From contig DASYCK010000111.1 in the NCBI GenBank assembly GCA_036500205.1, positions 1 to 51,182 of the forward strand: 51,182 nt of DNA, written 5' to 3'. The stretch comes from DASYCK01 sp036500205 (GTDB taxonomy: Bacteria; Myxococcota_A; Polyangia; Fen-1088). Position numbers and translations under genes: made by a program. How positions within the stretch are numbered: the stretch's first letter is position 1; the number at the start of each line of letters is the position of its first letter. The notes below the pieces were generated by a model. The model was not told where the DNA came from, made no database searches, and worked only from the letters and a program-made list of their open reading frames with translations. This document shows positions 11,133-19,565 of this stretch, piece by piece.

Positions 11133-11423
11133 ATGAGTGGGCCGGAGAAATCGCCTCCGAAGGCGGCCGCAAGCGAGGGGACGGTGACGGCCGAGCGCTT
11201 CGACGAGATCCTGCTGCGTCTGCGCGGGGTCGTCGACAAGCTCGAGACGGGAAACTTGCCTCTCGAAGACAGCCTGAAGTTCTTCGAAGAGGGGATCGAT
11301 CTCTGCCGACGGGGCGCGTCCATCCTGGATTCGGCCGAGCGCAAGGTCGAGGTCCTGTTGTCGGGGTCCACGGAGGCGCCGCGCACGGCGCCGTTCGAGA
11401 CGCCTTCGCACGATGGCGACTGA
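11133..11423 (+). CDS. xseB: Exodeoxyribonuclease VII small subunit
   Basis: XseB partners XseA in the nuclease that degrades single-stranded DNA. The 96-residue product shows the family core RFDEILLRLRGVVDKLETGNLPLEDSLKFFEEGIDLCRRGASILDSAERKVEVL, two helices of a coiled coil, preceded by a Lys/Ala-rich leader. I use ATG 11133; a GTG at 11115 is an alternative. Neither has a convincing Shine-Dalgarno. It overlaps the downstream prenyl synthase gene by 11 bp, the common xseB-ispA pairing. xseA is not in the window. Residues upstream of the core are unconserved, so the exact start is uncertain by a few codons. Confidence 0.93.
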   Translation: MSGPEKSPPKAAASEGTVTAERFDEILLRLRGVVDKLETGNLPLEDSLKFFEEGIDLCRRGASILDSAERKVEVLLSGSTEAPRTAPFETPSHDGD

Positions 11424-12312
11424 GGCTAGCGCGGCGCCGCGCCCCCTCGACGGTGAAGGCCTCGGCGCTGGCGACAAAGACTGGAAGGCGTGGGCGACGG
11501 CCCGGCGCGCCGAGGTGGAGGACCTCCTCGCCAGCCGGCTGGCCACGCCACAGGCCGGTGAGGATCCGGGTCGGCTGGTCGAGTCGATGCGCTACTCGCT
11601 GCTGGCGCCGGGCAAGCGGCTCCGTCCCATCCTGGCGCTCGCGGCCGCCGAGGCGGCGGGCGAGTTCTTCGACGCCCCCACGCGCGTGGCGGCCGCCTCC
11701 GTCGAGCTCGTACACTGCTACTCGCTGATCCACGACGACCTCCCCGCCATGGACGATGACGACTTCCGCCGGGGCAAGCCGAGCAACCACAAGGCGTTCG
11801 ACGAGGCGACGGCCATTCTCGCCGGTGACGGCCTGCTGACCCTGGCCTTCGACTGGCTGGCCGAGTCGGGCGAACGCTCGGGGCGCCCCCGCGCCTTCGG
11901 CCGCGCCGCCCTGGCGCTGGCCCGGGGAGCCGGAATGGTGGGGATGGTGCGGGGTCAGGCGCGCGATCTGGGCGCCCCGCCCCCCTCGTCGTTCGCGCAA
12001 CTCGAGCAGCTTCACGCCGAGAAGACCGGCGCCCTGTTCCAGGCCGCCGTCGAGATCGGCGCCCACGCGTCGGGTGCCAGCGCCGGCGACGTCGCCGCGC
12101 TGGCCCGCTTCGGCGCCAGCTTCGGGATCGCCTTCCAGCACGCGGACGACCTCGATGACGCCGACCATCCGGCGCACGCGGAGCGCGCGCGCGGCCAGAT
12201 GAGCGTCCTCATCGCCGACGCCAACGCGGCGCTGGGGCGCCTGCGTGATCCGGGGCGCGCCGGGGCCCTGCGCGCCCTGGCAACCGCTCTGTTGCCCCCT
12301 CAAAAGGCATAG
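11413..12312 (+). CDS. ispA: Polyprenyl (farnesyl/geranylgeranyl) diphosphate synthase
   Basis: A trans-isoprenyl diphosphate synthase that condenses isopentenyl diphosphate with allylic diphosphates. The first aspartate-rich motif is intact (LIHDDLPAMDDDDFRRGKPSNH, about residues 110-131), as are GKRLRP and the AEKTGALFQAAVEIGA helix. The second motif reads FQHADDLDDADH instead of the usual DDILD followed by a GD...GK.TYP segment. About 18 residues around that flexible loop, including the conserved lysine region, are absent compared with E. coli IspA. The gene overlaps xseB. Activity is likely, because both Asp clusters exist, but the C-terminal catalytic loop is unusual. Product chain length cannot be inferred. 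No dxs follows; an FHA-GGDEF gene does. Confidence 0.87.
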   Translation: MATEASAAPRPLDGEGLGAGDKDWKAWATARRAEVEDLLASRLATPQAGEDPGRLVESMRYSLLAPGKRLRPILALAAAEAAGEFFDAPTRVAAASVELVHCYSLIHDDLPAMDDDDFRRGKPSNHKAFDEATAILAGDGLLTLAFDWLAESGERSGRPRAFGRAALALARGAGMVGMVRGQARDLGAPPPSSFAQLEQLHAEKTGALFQAAVEIGAHASGASAGDVAALARFGASFGIAFQHADDLDDADHPAHAERARGQMSVLIADANAALGRLRDPGRAGALRALATALLPPQKA

Positions 12313-12400
12313 ACGGGCATCCGTCGACGAGTAGTCGTCAGACCCACAAGCGAAGTTTGGCGACGGGCCCGGGGCGCTGTGTTACGATCATTCCCGGACC

Positions 12401-13318
12401 ATGCCCGACGAGAAAACGCGCATGTTCGAGCCCCCGGCCACCACCTCGGCCGGGGTCAAGCGTGACCGCGCCTATCTGATTGTCCTGGCCGGCTCGGCCG
12501 TGGGCGAGATGTACAAGGTCGGTCAGGAACGGACCATCATCGGGCGGGGCGGCAAAGCGCAGATACGTCTGATCGACGACGGGATCTCGCGCGAGCACGC
12601 CGAGATCGTCATCGATGGCGGCGAGGTGATCCTGCATGACCTCGGCTCGACGAACGGCACCTTCTGCAACGGCGTGAAGGTCGACACCCGCACCCTGGCG
12701 GACGGCGACAAGATCCTGGTCGGGTCGACCACCATCCTGAAGTTCACCTACCACGACAACCTGGACGAGGTGTTCCAGCGGCAGATGTACGAGTCGTCGC
12801 TGCGGGACGGGCTGACGAAGGCGTTCAACAAGAAGTACTTCACCGACCGCCTGGAGAGCGAGTTCACGTTCGCCCTCCGCCACAGCGCGCCGCTGGCGCT
12901 GGTGATGTTCGACATCGACCACTTCAAGAAGGTCAACGACACCTACGGTCATCCGGCGGGCGACGCGATCCTCACCGACCTGTCGGCGCTGATGATGATC
13001 TCGCTGCGCACGGAGGACATCTTCTCCCGGTACGGGGGCGAGGAGTTCACCGTCATCTGCCGCGGCTCGGATCTCGCCCAGGCCCAGGTGATCGGCGAGC
13101 GGTTGCGGCGCGCGGCCGAGGGGCGGCAGTTCACCTTCCAGGACAAGATCATCCCGGTGACGATCAGCGTGGGCGTGGCGGCGCTGCCGGACCCCGCCAT
13201 CAAGGACGCGTCCGCGTTCGTGATGGCCGCCGACGAGGCGCTCTACCGCTCGAAGCAGGGCGGCCGGAACCGGGTGTCGATCCATGAGGGGGCTCGCCCC
13301 CTCATGAGCTCCCCCTGA
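12401..13318 (+). CDS. FHA-GGDEF diguanylate cyclase
   Basis: A soluble 305-residue protein with an N-terminal FHA phosphothreonine-binding domain (about residues 25-115: IIGRGGKAQIRLIDDGISREHAEIVI, DLGSTNGTFCNGVKV). A C-terminal GGDEF domain (about 130-295) makes cyclic-di-GMP. The catalytic signature is RYGGEEF. An RTED tetrad five residues before it matches the RxxD inhibitory site, so product inhibition is likely. The FHA domain implies control by a Ser/Thr kinase. The last residues (HEGARPLMSSP) are encoded by the first copy of a palindromic repeat array, so the natural C-terminus seems to have been altered or extended by the repeat. Confidence 0.95.
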   Translation: MPDEKTRMFEPPATTSAGVKRDRAYLIVLAGSAVGEMYKVGQERTIIGRGGKAQIRLIDDGISREHAEIVIDGGEVILHDLGSTNGTFCNGVKVDTRTLADGDKILVGSTTILKFTYHDNLDEVFQRQMYESSLRDGLTKAFNKKYFTDRLESEFTFALRHSAPLALVMFDIDHFKKVNDTYGHPAGDAILTDLSALMMISLRTEDIFSRYGGEEFTVICRGSDLAQAQVIGERLRRAAEGRQFTFQDKIIPVTISVGVAALPDPAIKDASAFVMAADEALYRSKQGGRNRVSIHEGARPLMSSP

Positions 13319-13408
13319 GCATGAGGGGGCCAGCCCCCTCGTGATCGAACAGCATGAGGGGGCTCGCCCCCTCATGATCGAACAGCATGAGGGGGCTCGC
13401 CCCCTCAT
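13284..13408. repeat. Array of four 22-bp palindromes with 33-37 bp period
   Basis: Perfect palindromes with arms ATGAGGGGGC/GCCCCCTCAT occur at 13284-13305, 13354-13375 and 13387-13408. A variant copy at 13321-13342 differs at its centre and last arm bases. Spacers repeat too (GATCGAACAGC between copies 2-3 and 3-4; GAGCTCCCCC after copies 1 and 4). Copy 1 lies inside the cyclase gene. A further stem, GGCTCGG/CCGAGCC, sits at about 13440-13458. Each copy would form a strong RNA hairpin. The rest of the gap to 13588 holds no gene I can support. Confidence 0.9.
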
Positions 13409-13588
13409 GAGCTCCCCCGAAGAGTAGGCCGGCGGGGCCGGCTCGGCGAAGCCGAGCCTTCCGGGCGCTTGGACCCGCTCGCTGCGCTCGCTCCGATGGT
13501 GTGGTCGCCAGCGAAGGGAAGCGAGATCTCCGTCGGAGACCGAGGGTGAGAAGTTGCGGGGGCGGGGTTGGGTCTCTAGTCTCGGCCG

Positions 13589-16003
13589 GTGCTTCGTTCA
13601 CGGATCGTGGTTGGATTGGTTCTCGTCGCCGGGATCACGTCGAAGGGGGCGCTGGCCAGGGCTTCTTCGTCGGGGGACAGTGACGACGACGAGGTGGTGG
13701 CGCCGGTAAAGGTGGCGCGGCCGGCCAAGGTCGGGAAGGCCGTGGCGTTCGAGGCGCGGTGGCTCGAGCCTTTCTTCGCGGGACCCTTGGCGGCCAAGGC
13801 GGCTGGCGACTTTCGGCAGGAGCGGTGGGGGGCGGCGGAGGCGGGCTTTCTGAAGGCGGCGACGAAGCTCGCCCCCGGCTCGGATGAGCGGAACGCCGCG
13901 CGCTACCTGGCGGCCCTCGCGAAGGCCAACCAGTCGAAGTGGACCGACGCGGCCACCTTGTTTCAGGCGCTGTTTCGCGACTACCCGCGGCTCGCGCCTT
14001 ACCACGCCTACAACGCGGCCCGCTGTCTGCTGCGCGCCGGACAGACCGAGGCGGCGCTGACCTGGGCAGGCCGCGTCGCCGCCGGCACCGTCCCCGAGGC
14101 GGAAGGTGCGCTGGTGCGGCTCGACGCCCTGCGCACGCTGTCGCGCTGGCGCGAGGTCGCCGACGCGGCGGCCGCCTACCTGACCGACTTTCCCAGCGGC
14201 CCGCGGCGGCTCGAAGCGACCTTCAAGCGCGCCGAGGCCCTGGAGAAGGTGACCGTCGACAAGAAGCCGCCGGAAGGCGACGCCGACCGCGCCGAGATAA
14301 TCGCGCTTTATCGCCGCGTCTGGGCCGAGGCGCCGCTCGATCCCTGGAGCGACCGGGCGGCGGAGCGCCTCGAAGCGATCGCCGCGACGTTGCCGCCCGC
14401 CGAGGCGAAGCTGGTTCGCTCGCACGTCGCGGCCGACTGGCTGTCACGGGGCATGGTGCTGTTCGATCGGAACCGCAACAGCGACGCCGAGGTCGCCTTC
14501 ACGAACGCCCTCGCCGCCCCCGGCCTGAACACCGATCTGGAGTGCCGCGCCCGCTATCACCTGGCCCAGTCGGCCTGGAAGCTGCGACAACGGCCGCGCG
14601 CCGCGCCACTGTTCGACGCCGCGGAGGCCTCCTGTCAGAAGGCCGGGAACGCCGACCTGCACGCCAAGGCGCTGTACCAGGGCGCCCGCTCCTGGGCCTC
14701 CGCCGGGGATCGCACCGCCGCCGAGCAGCGCTACCTGCGCGTCGAGACCGAGCACGCCGACCACAGCTACGCCGACGACGCGCGACTGCGCACGGCCGAG
14801 CTGGCGCAGGACGCGGGCGACGAGGAGGGCGCGGCGAAGATCCTCACCGAGATTCCCACCCGCTACCCCAAGGGCGATCTGCTGGGCGAGGCGCTGTGGC
14901 GGCTGGCGTTCTCCGCGTGGCGCGGCGAGCGCTACGACGACATGACTCACTGGCTGGACGAGAACCTTCAGCGAATCCCCCACGAGGAGATCTGGTACGC
15001 CGAGGGGCGGGCGCTGTACTGGAAGGCCCGTGTCCTCGACAAGACCGGCGATCACGACGGCGCGCGCACGTTCTACGAACGGGCCATTCGCGAGTACCCG
15101 CTGTCCGTGTATGCCCTGCTCGCCTTCGCACGGCTCGACGAGACGGCGCCCAAGGCGAAGGCCCACCTGCTTCACGCCCTGCGCGACGTCGGCAAGCCGG
15201 TGCCGTTTCATTTCGAGGCCCGCCCGCTGTTCGGCGAGGCGGGCTTCCGCCGCGCCGTGGAGCTGTGTCGCATGGGCCAGGGCGGCGACGCGCGGCGCGA
15301 GCTCGCGCGCCTGGGACTCCCCACGGCCGGGGAGAAGCACGCGACCGGCGACGGGCGACGCGACGGTGACGACCTGCTGTGGATCGCGGCCGTGCTGCTC
15401 GATCGCGGCGGTGTGTGGAGCGCTTCGCACTCGATCCCGCGCTACACCCTGACCGACTACAAGACCGCCTACCCCGCGGGCCTGGGCGCCACCAAGTGGC
15501 GGCTGTCCTATCCCCGGGCGTTCCCCGATCTGGTGGCGAGCAACGCGCGCGCCAACCAGCTTCCGGAGGCGCTGCAGCTCGCCATCATGCGTGAGGAGAG
15601 CGCGTTCTCCCCGCGCATCGAATCCTTCGCGAACGCCATCGGCCTGACGCAGATGCTGGTGAAGACCGCCAAGCGCTTCGCCAACGGACAGACGGTGACC
15701 CGCGAGGCGTTGATGGATCCGGTCAAGAACCTGGAGTACGGCTCGCGGTTTCTCGGCTTCCTGTGGGCCCACTTCGCCAAGGTGGCGCCGCTCGCCATCG
15801 CCGGCTACAACGCGGGCGAAGGGGCCGTCGATCGCTGGCTGGGCGAGCGTGGCAACCTCGCCCTCGACGAGTTCATGGAGACGATTCCGTTCGACGAGAC
15901 CCGCAACTACACGAAGCGGGTCCTGGCGTCGTACTTCGCCTATTCGTGGCTGTACGACGGCAAGCGCCCGGTCCCGCCCGTGCCGGCGCGGCCCCGGCCT
16001 TGA
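13589..16003 (+). CDS. Slt-type lytic murein transglycosylase with TPR-like N-terminal superhelix
   Basis: A periplasmic peptidoglycan-cleaving enzyme of 804 residues. An N-terminal signal (LRSRIVVGLVLVAGITSKGALA) is followed by an acidic linker. A long alpha-solenoid with TPR-like repeats covers about residues 60-620 (for example EVAFTNALAAPGLNTDLECRARYHLAQSAW). The C-terminal SLT domain (about 660-790) has LQLAIMREESAFSPR with the catalytic Glu, then IGLTQMLVKTAKRFA and APLAIAGYNAGEGAVDRWL. The layout matches Slt70-like proteins, slightly longer than E. coli Slt. Translation starts at GTG 13589. It stands 28 bp before a lipoprotein phosphoesterase gene on the same strand. Confidence 0.94.
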   Translation: MLRSRIVVGLVLVAGITSKGALARASSSGDSDDDEVVAPVKVARPAKVGKAVAFEARWLEPFFAGPLAAKAAGDFRQERWGAAEAGFLKAATKLAPGSDERNAARYLAALAKANQSKWTDAATLFQALFRDYPRLAPYHAYNAARCLLRAGQTEAALTWAGRVAAGTVPEAEGALVRLDALRTLSRWREVADAAAAYLTDFPSGPRRLEATFKRAEALEKVTVDKKPPEGDADRAEIIALYRRVWAEAPLDPWSDRAAERLEAIAATLPPAEAKLVRSHVAADWLSRGMVLFDRNRNSDAEVAFTNALAAPGLNTDLECRARYHLAQSAWKLRQRPRAAPLFDAAEASCQKAGNADLHAKALYQGARSWASAGDRTAAEQRYLRVETEHADHSYADDARLRTAELAQDAGDEEGAAKILTEIPTRYPKGDLLGEALWRLAFSAWRGERYDDMTHWLDENLQRIPHEEIWYAEGRALYWKARVLDKTGDHDGARTFYERAIREYPLSVYALLAFARLDETAPKAKAHLLHALRDVGKPVPFHFEARPLFGEAGFRRAVELCRMGQGGDARRELARLGLPTAGEKHATGDGRRDGDDLLWIAAVLLDRGGVWSASHSIPRYTLTDYKTAYPAGLGATKWRLSYPRAFPDLVASNARANQLPEALQLAIMREESAFSPRIESFANAIGLTQMLVKTAKRFANGQTVTREALMDPVKNLEYGSRFLGFLWAHFAKVAPLAIAGYNAGEGAVDRWLGERGNLALDEFMETIPFDETRNYTKRVLASYFAYSWLYDGKRPVPPVPARPRP

Positions 16004-16030
16004 GGCGCGCGCGATGGTAATCTAAGGGTC

Positions 16031-17086
16031 ATGCCGTCGGGTCCCCGCTTCACGGCCGCGTGCGCGGCGCTGCTCGTCGCGGCCATTGCCGCTGGCGGCT
16101 GCGACGACGGTGCCTACCCGCCCAGCGACGCGGCCACGGGGCCCACCGAGTACGCGTTCGCGGTGCTGCCCGACACGCAGTACTACGCCTCGAGCTGGCC
16201 CGACATCTTCAACGCTCAGGCGCGCTGGCTGGTCGACAACCGGGTGTCCCAGCAGCTGGCCTTCGTGCTGCACACGGGCGACATCGTCGACTCCGACGAG
16301 CCCGCGCAGTGGCAGGTGGCGTCGCAAGCCCTTCATCAGCTCGACGACCAGCTCCCCTACGTCATCACGGCCGGCAACCACGACTACGGCGGCAACGAGA
16401 ACCTCGCCGATCGGATGGGGATGGGCAGCGCGTATTTCCCGGTCGCCGACTTCGCCCGCTTCCCCTGGTTCCAGGGGACGTTCGAGCCCGACCACATCGA
16501 GAACAGCGCCAGCCTGTTCACCGTCCCGGGGGGCGGCCAGTGGCTGGTGCTCGCGCTCGAGTTCGGCCCCCGCGACGAGACGCTGGCCTGGGCGAACAGC
16601 CTGCTCGCCACGTACCACGACACGCCCGCCATCATCATCACGCACGCCTACCTGTACCGGGACGGCACGCTGTACGACCACGTGGGCGCCCCCGACCAGC
16701 AGTACAACCCCCACGGCTACCTCATGATGGGGCAGACCGGAACGTCCATCAACGACGGGCAGGAGATCTGGACCAAGGTCGTCGCGCCGAACAGCAACGT
16801 GAAGCTCGTCTTCTCGGGTCACGATGTCAACGGTCAGGGCATCCCGCCGGGAACGGCGGCGCGCCTCACCAGCGTTCGGCCCGACGGCACCGTCGTTCAT
16901 CAGATCCTCGCCAATTACCAGACCTGCACAGGCCCCCCTTGCGAGGCCGTGCACGGCGGCAACGGCTTTCTCCGGCTGTTGCGCATGTCGAACGGCGGCA
17001 CCCGCCTGTCGGTCGAGACCTATTCGCCTTACCTCGACCAGTCGCTCGTCGATCCCGGGAATCATTTCGTCGTCGACATGAACTGA
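16031..17086 (+). CDS. Calcineurin-like metallophosphoesterase, predicted lipoprotein
   Basis: The 351-residue protein begins with a lipoprotein signal (AALLVAAIAAGGC, lipid-modified Cys about residue 24). The metallophosphoesterase signatures follow in order: FAVLPDTQYYA, VLHTGDIVDSDEP, ITAGNHDYGG, IIITHAYLYRDG and LVFSGHDVNGQG. These supply the Asp/His/Asn ligands of a two-metal centre. Its closest logic is the secreted calcineurin-like phosphoesterases with a D-x-Q-Y start, often of unknown substrate. It is likely anchored to a membrane and faces the periplasm or surface. It may be cotranscribed with the upstream transglycosylase. No additional C-terminal domain is seen. Confidence 0.9.
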   Translation: MPSGPRFTAACAALLVAAIAAGGCDDGAYPPSDAATGPTEYAFAVLPDTQYYASSWPDIFNAQARWLVDNRVSQQLAFVLHTGDIVDSDEPAQWQVASQALHQLDDQLPYVITAGNHDYGGNENLADRMGMGSAYFPVADFARFPWFQGTFEPDHIENSASLFTVPGGGQWLVLALEFGPRDETLAWANSLLATYHDTPAIIITHAYLYRDGTLYDHVGAPDQQYNPHGYLMMGQTGTSINDGQEIWTKVVAPNSNVKLVFSGHDVNGQGIPPGTAARLTSVRPDGTVVHQILANYQTCTGPPCEAVHGGNGFLRLLRMSNGGTRLSVETYSPYLDQSLVDPGNHFVVDMN

Positions 17087-17149
17087 TCCCCGCGCTTCGT
17101 CGTGGGGGTTTGACGTTCGAGCTTCGCCTGAGGCAGCCTCCTGCCTTCG

Positions 17150-18544
17150 ATGAATCCGCCCGCTCCCGTCGCCACGAAAAGCGATCACACGCCGCCGCGC
17201 GACCACAGCGAGCTCGTGCACGCCGTACAGGTGGCGCTGACCGGCGCGCTGGCGCTGTTCGGCCTGTGGGTCCTCGAGGGGACGGGCCCCCTGCCGAACC
17301 ACGTCTCCCCGCTTCGCCGTCGCTGGCGCCTCGGCCGCAGGGCGCTCGCCAGCACGGCCGGCGTCGTTCTCGCCGCGCACCTGTTGTTGCTGTCGCCGAT
17401 GCCCTCCTACCTCCCCTACTCGCAGCCAATCCGCATCAATCGGGTCATGGCCTACGCGGTGAACTGCGATTCGCCGCTGTTCATGCGGCTGGCCAACTTT
17501 CCGCGCGAGATCCTGACCCCGATGCATCCGCGCCAATCCCGCCCCGGCTACGTCGCGGCGAGCGCGCTGGCCACCTCGACCGTCGGACCAGCGATGAGCG
17601 CCCTGGGGCTCGACCGGGCCTACGGTCAGACCGATCGGGCGTATCTGCCGCTCGTCCTCATCAACCTGCTCGTCGCCGCCGCGTCCGTCGCCATGCTGGG
17701 CTGGCTGCTGGCCCGCCTGGGAACGCCGCTGCCCGCCGCCATCGCCTTGAGCGGCCTGCTGGCGGTGAACGATCTCACCAAGCCGTTCTACTGGACGCCG
17801 CATCAGCAGATGTTCTCCCTGTTCGTGCCGCTGGCGACGATCCTCGTCGTGCGGTGGATGCTCCGCTCCCGCCCCTCGTGGCTCGCGGTGTCGCTGGCCG
17901 GCCTCGGCGTCGGAGTGGCGTCGCTGTTCTACGGCAGCTTCATCATCACCGCCGGCGCGGGGGCCCTCGTGCTGCTGGCGCGGCGCTGGCGCGGCGTGCT
18001 GCTCGGTGGGCTGTTCCTGGCGGCGTCCGTGGTCCCGCCCGTCGCCTGGATGATGATCTGCAAGAAGCTCGTCGGCAGCTACTACAGCCACGAGCTCGGC
18101 GCGTATCACGAGTTCATCTGGCTGCCAGAGGCCGCCAGGGCTGGCTGGCATGCCCTCGCCGTCGCCGTGTCGACCATGTCGATCGTCACCATCCGCGAGC
18201 TGGTGGAGGTCTGTGGCCCGATGCTCTCGATCATCCTCGGCCTGGGCATCCTGGCGCTGTTTCTGCGGGTGCGGCTGGCGGCGGGCAACGCGGAACAGCG
18301 GGCCATCCTGATCGGCGCGGCGGTCACCATCGTCGTCGGTATCTTCTTCACCTGGGGCATCGGCATCATCGCCAGCCGGCTCATGTTCCACATCTTTCCC
18401 GCCCTGATCGTCGTCGCCGGCTGGATGGCCGCTCGATTTTCGGGGCGCGGCCGGCGGGCCGAGTGGGTCGTCGGCATCGCGCTGTCCGCCACGACGCTGG
18501 CGCTCGTCGTGGCCGAGCTGCTCGCCCACGGCCCCTACGACTAG
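17150..18544 (+). CDS. Polytopic membrane protein of unknown function
   Basis: I do not recognise a specific family. The 464-residue protein has a short polar N-terminus and roughly ten hydrophobic segments (for example VQVALTGALALFGLWVL, LINLLVAAASVAMLGWLLA, LVVRWML, GLFLAASVVPPVAWMMI, ILIGAAVTIVVGIFFTWGIGI). Soluble loops rich in Tyr/His/Pro lie between the second and third segments (YLPYSQPIRINRVMAYAVNCDSPLFMRL). The architecture resembles GT-C-like or DUF-type integral membrane proteins, but the acidic motif expected in the first loop of a GT-C glycosyltransferase is not clear. It lies 63 bp after the phosphoesterase gene on the same strand. Confidence 0.8.
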   Translation: MNPPAPVATKSDHTPPRDHSELVHAVQVALTGALALFGLWVLEGTGPLPNHVSPLRRRWRLGRRALASTAGVVLAAHLLLLSPMPSYLPYSQPIRINRVMAYAVNCDSPLFMRLANFPREILTPMHPRQSRPGYVAASALATSTVGPAMSALGLDRAYGQTDRAYLPLVLINLLVAAASVAMLGWLLARLGTPLPAAIALSGLLAVNDLTKPFYWTPHQQMFSLFVPLATILVVRWMLRSRPSWLAVSLAGLGVGVASLFYGSFIITAGAGALVLLARRWRGVLLGGLFLAASVVPPVAWMMICKKLVGSYYSHELGAYHEFIWLPEAARAGWHALAVAVSTMSIVTIRELVEVCGPMLSIILGLGILALFLRVRLAAGNAEQRAILIGAAVTIVVGIFFTWGIGIIASRLMFHIFPALIVVAGWMAARFSGRGRRAEWVVGIALSATTLALVVAELLAHGPYD

Positions 18545-18597
18545 TGCACCGCCTGTCGTTCGTCGACTTTTGAGTGTGGCTGGTCGACAATGAGGGC

Positions 18598-19563
18598 GTG
18601 ATACGAAAGTCGTGCCTGCCTCACCTCGCCTGGATCGTCCTCACGGTGGGGGGCGGCGCCTGCAACGGCAACCTCATCCAGGGCCCCGTCACCGAGCCCC
18701 AGACACCGGCGGCGCTGGTGGCCGAACGAAAGGCCCGCTTCGCCGTCGTCGGGCCGGTGGCGGTCACCGCCGCCCCCGGACTGACCATTCCGCCGTCCAT
18801 TCCGGACGAGCTGCAGGAGTGGGCGCGCAAGTACATGGGTCAGGTCGGCCTGCAGGTCGTCGCCGATCCCGCGCAGCCGCATGATCTCGAGGTCCATCTG
18901 TCGCTGCGGGTCGACGGCGCGGCCGTGCTGATGCGGGGGAGCGCGATGCTCGAGGTGATGGCGGAGTCCCAACCGATCGAACAGCTCTCCACCGACGAGC
19001 GGATCGATCCCGCCAACGGCTTTGGCCGCTCGCTGGCCCGCGATCTCGTCGAGCTGCTCGTGCATTCGGAGAAGGTGGCCCAGGTGGCCGACGTGAGGGG
19101 CCAGGCGACGCCCGCGATCACCACCGCCGACGCCGCGGCGTCCCCGCCCGCCGCCACGCCACCTCCCGCCGCCGACCTGGGCCCGCCAGACTCGCCGGCG
19201 CCGACGGTCACGGCCAGCCTGGTCGGTCCCGGGGCGTCTCCCCCGATGGCGGTGGCTCCGGCGGCGACGAACCCCGACGGAATCGCCGCCGCCAAGGCGC
19301 ACACCCGTCAGGGGTCGGCGCTGTACGATCTGGGGCGCTACACCGACGCGAACGCCGAGTTCGAGCGTGCCTACCTGATCGAGCAGGATCCGGCGTTGCT
19401 CTACAACATGGGGCAGTGCCACCGGAAGCTCGGCAACGCCGACGAGGCCGTGCACTTCTTCCGGACCTACCTCCGTCGCTCCCCCAGCGGACCGTTCGCC
19501 GGCGCCGCCGAGAAACGGATTCACGAGATCGAGGCCGAGTCGGCCGCCAAGCCGAAGAAGTAG
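18598..19563 (+). CDS. TPR-containing exported protein, probable lipoprotein
   Basis: The 321-residue product starts at GTG 18598 with a hydrophobic leader ending in VGGGAC, a weak lipobox. A GTG at 18574 is an alternative. The middle (about residues 35-150) is a conserved-looking alpha/beta region (FAVVGPVAVTAAPGLTIPPS; LQVVADPAQPHDLEVHLSL) that I cannot name. A long Ala/Pro-rich linker follows. The C-terminus carries a TPR pair (GSALYDLGRYTDANAEFERAYLIEQDPALLYNMGQCHRKLGN) typical of myxobacterial envelope proteins. It is convergent with dnaJ, two bases apart at the stops. Location in the periplasm is inferred from the leader. Confidence 0.8.
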   Translation: MIRKSCLPHLAWIVLTVGGGACNGNLIQGPVTEPQTPAALVAERKARFAVVGPVAVTAAPGLTIPPSIPDELQEWARKYMGQVGLQVVADPAQPHDLEVHLSLRVDGAAVLMRGSAMLEVMAESQPIEQLSTDERIDPANGFGRSLARDLVELLVHSEKVAQVADVRGQATPAITTADAAASPPAATPPPAADLGPPDSPAPTVTASLVGPGASPPMAVAPAATNPDGIAAAKAHTRQGSALYDLGRYTDANAEFERAYLIEQDPALLYNMGQCHRKLGNADEAVHFFRTYLRRSPSGPFAGAAEKRIHEIEAESAAKPKK

Positions 19564-19565
19564 CG

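Noticed and set aside
13440..13500. Additional short gene between the cyclase and the transglycosylase
   Set aside because: Open frames there are made of hairpin repeats and lack ribosome-binding sites or conserved features.
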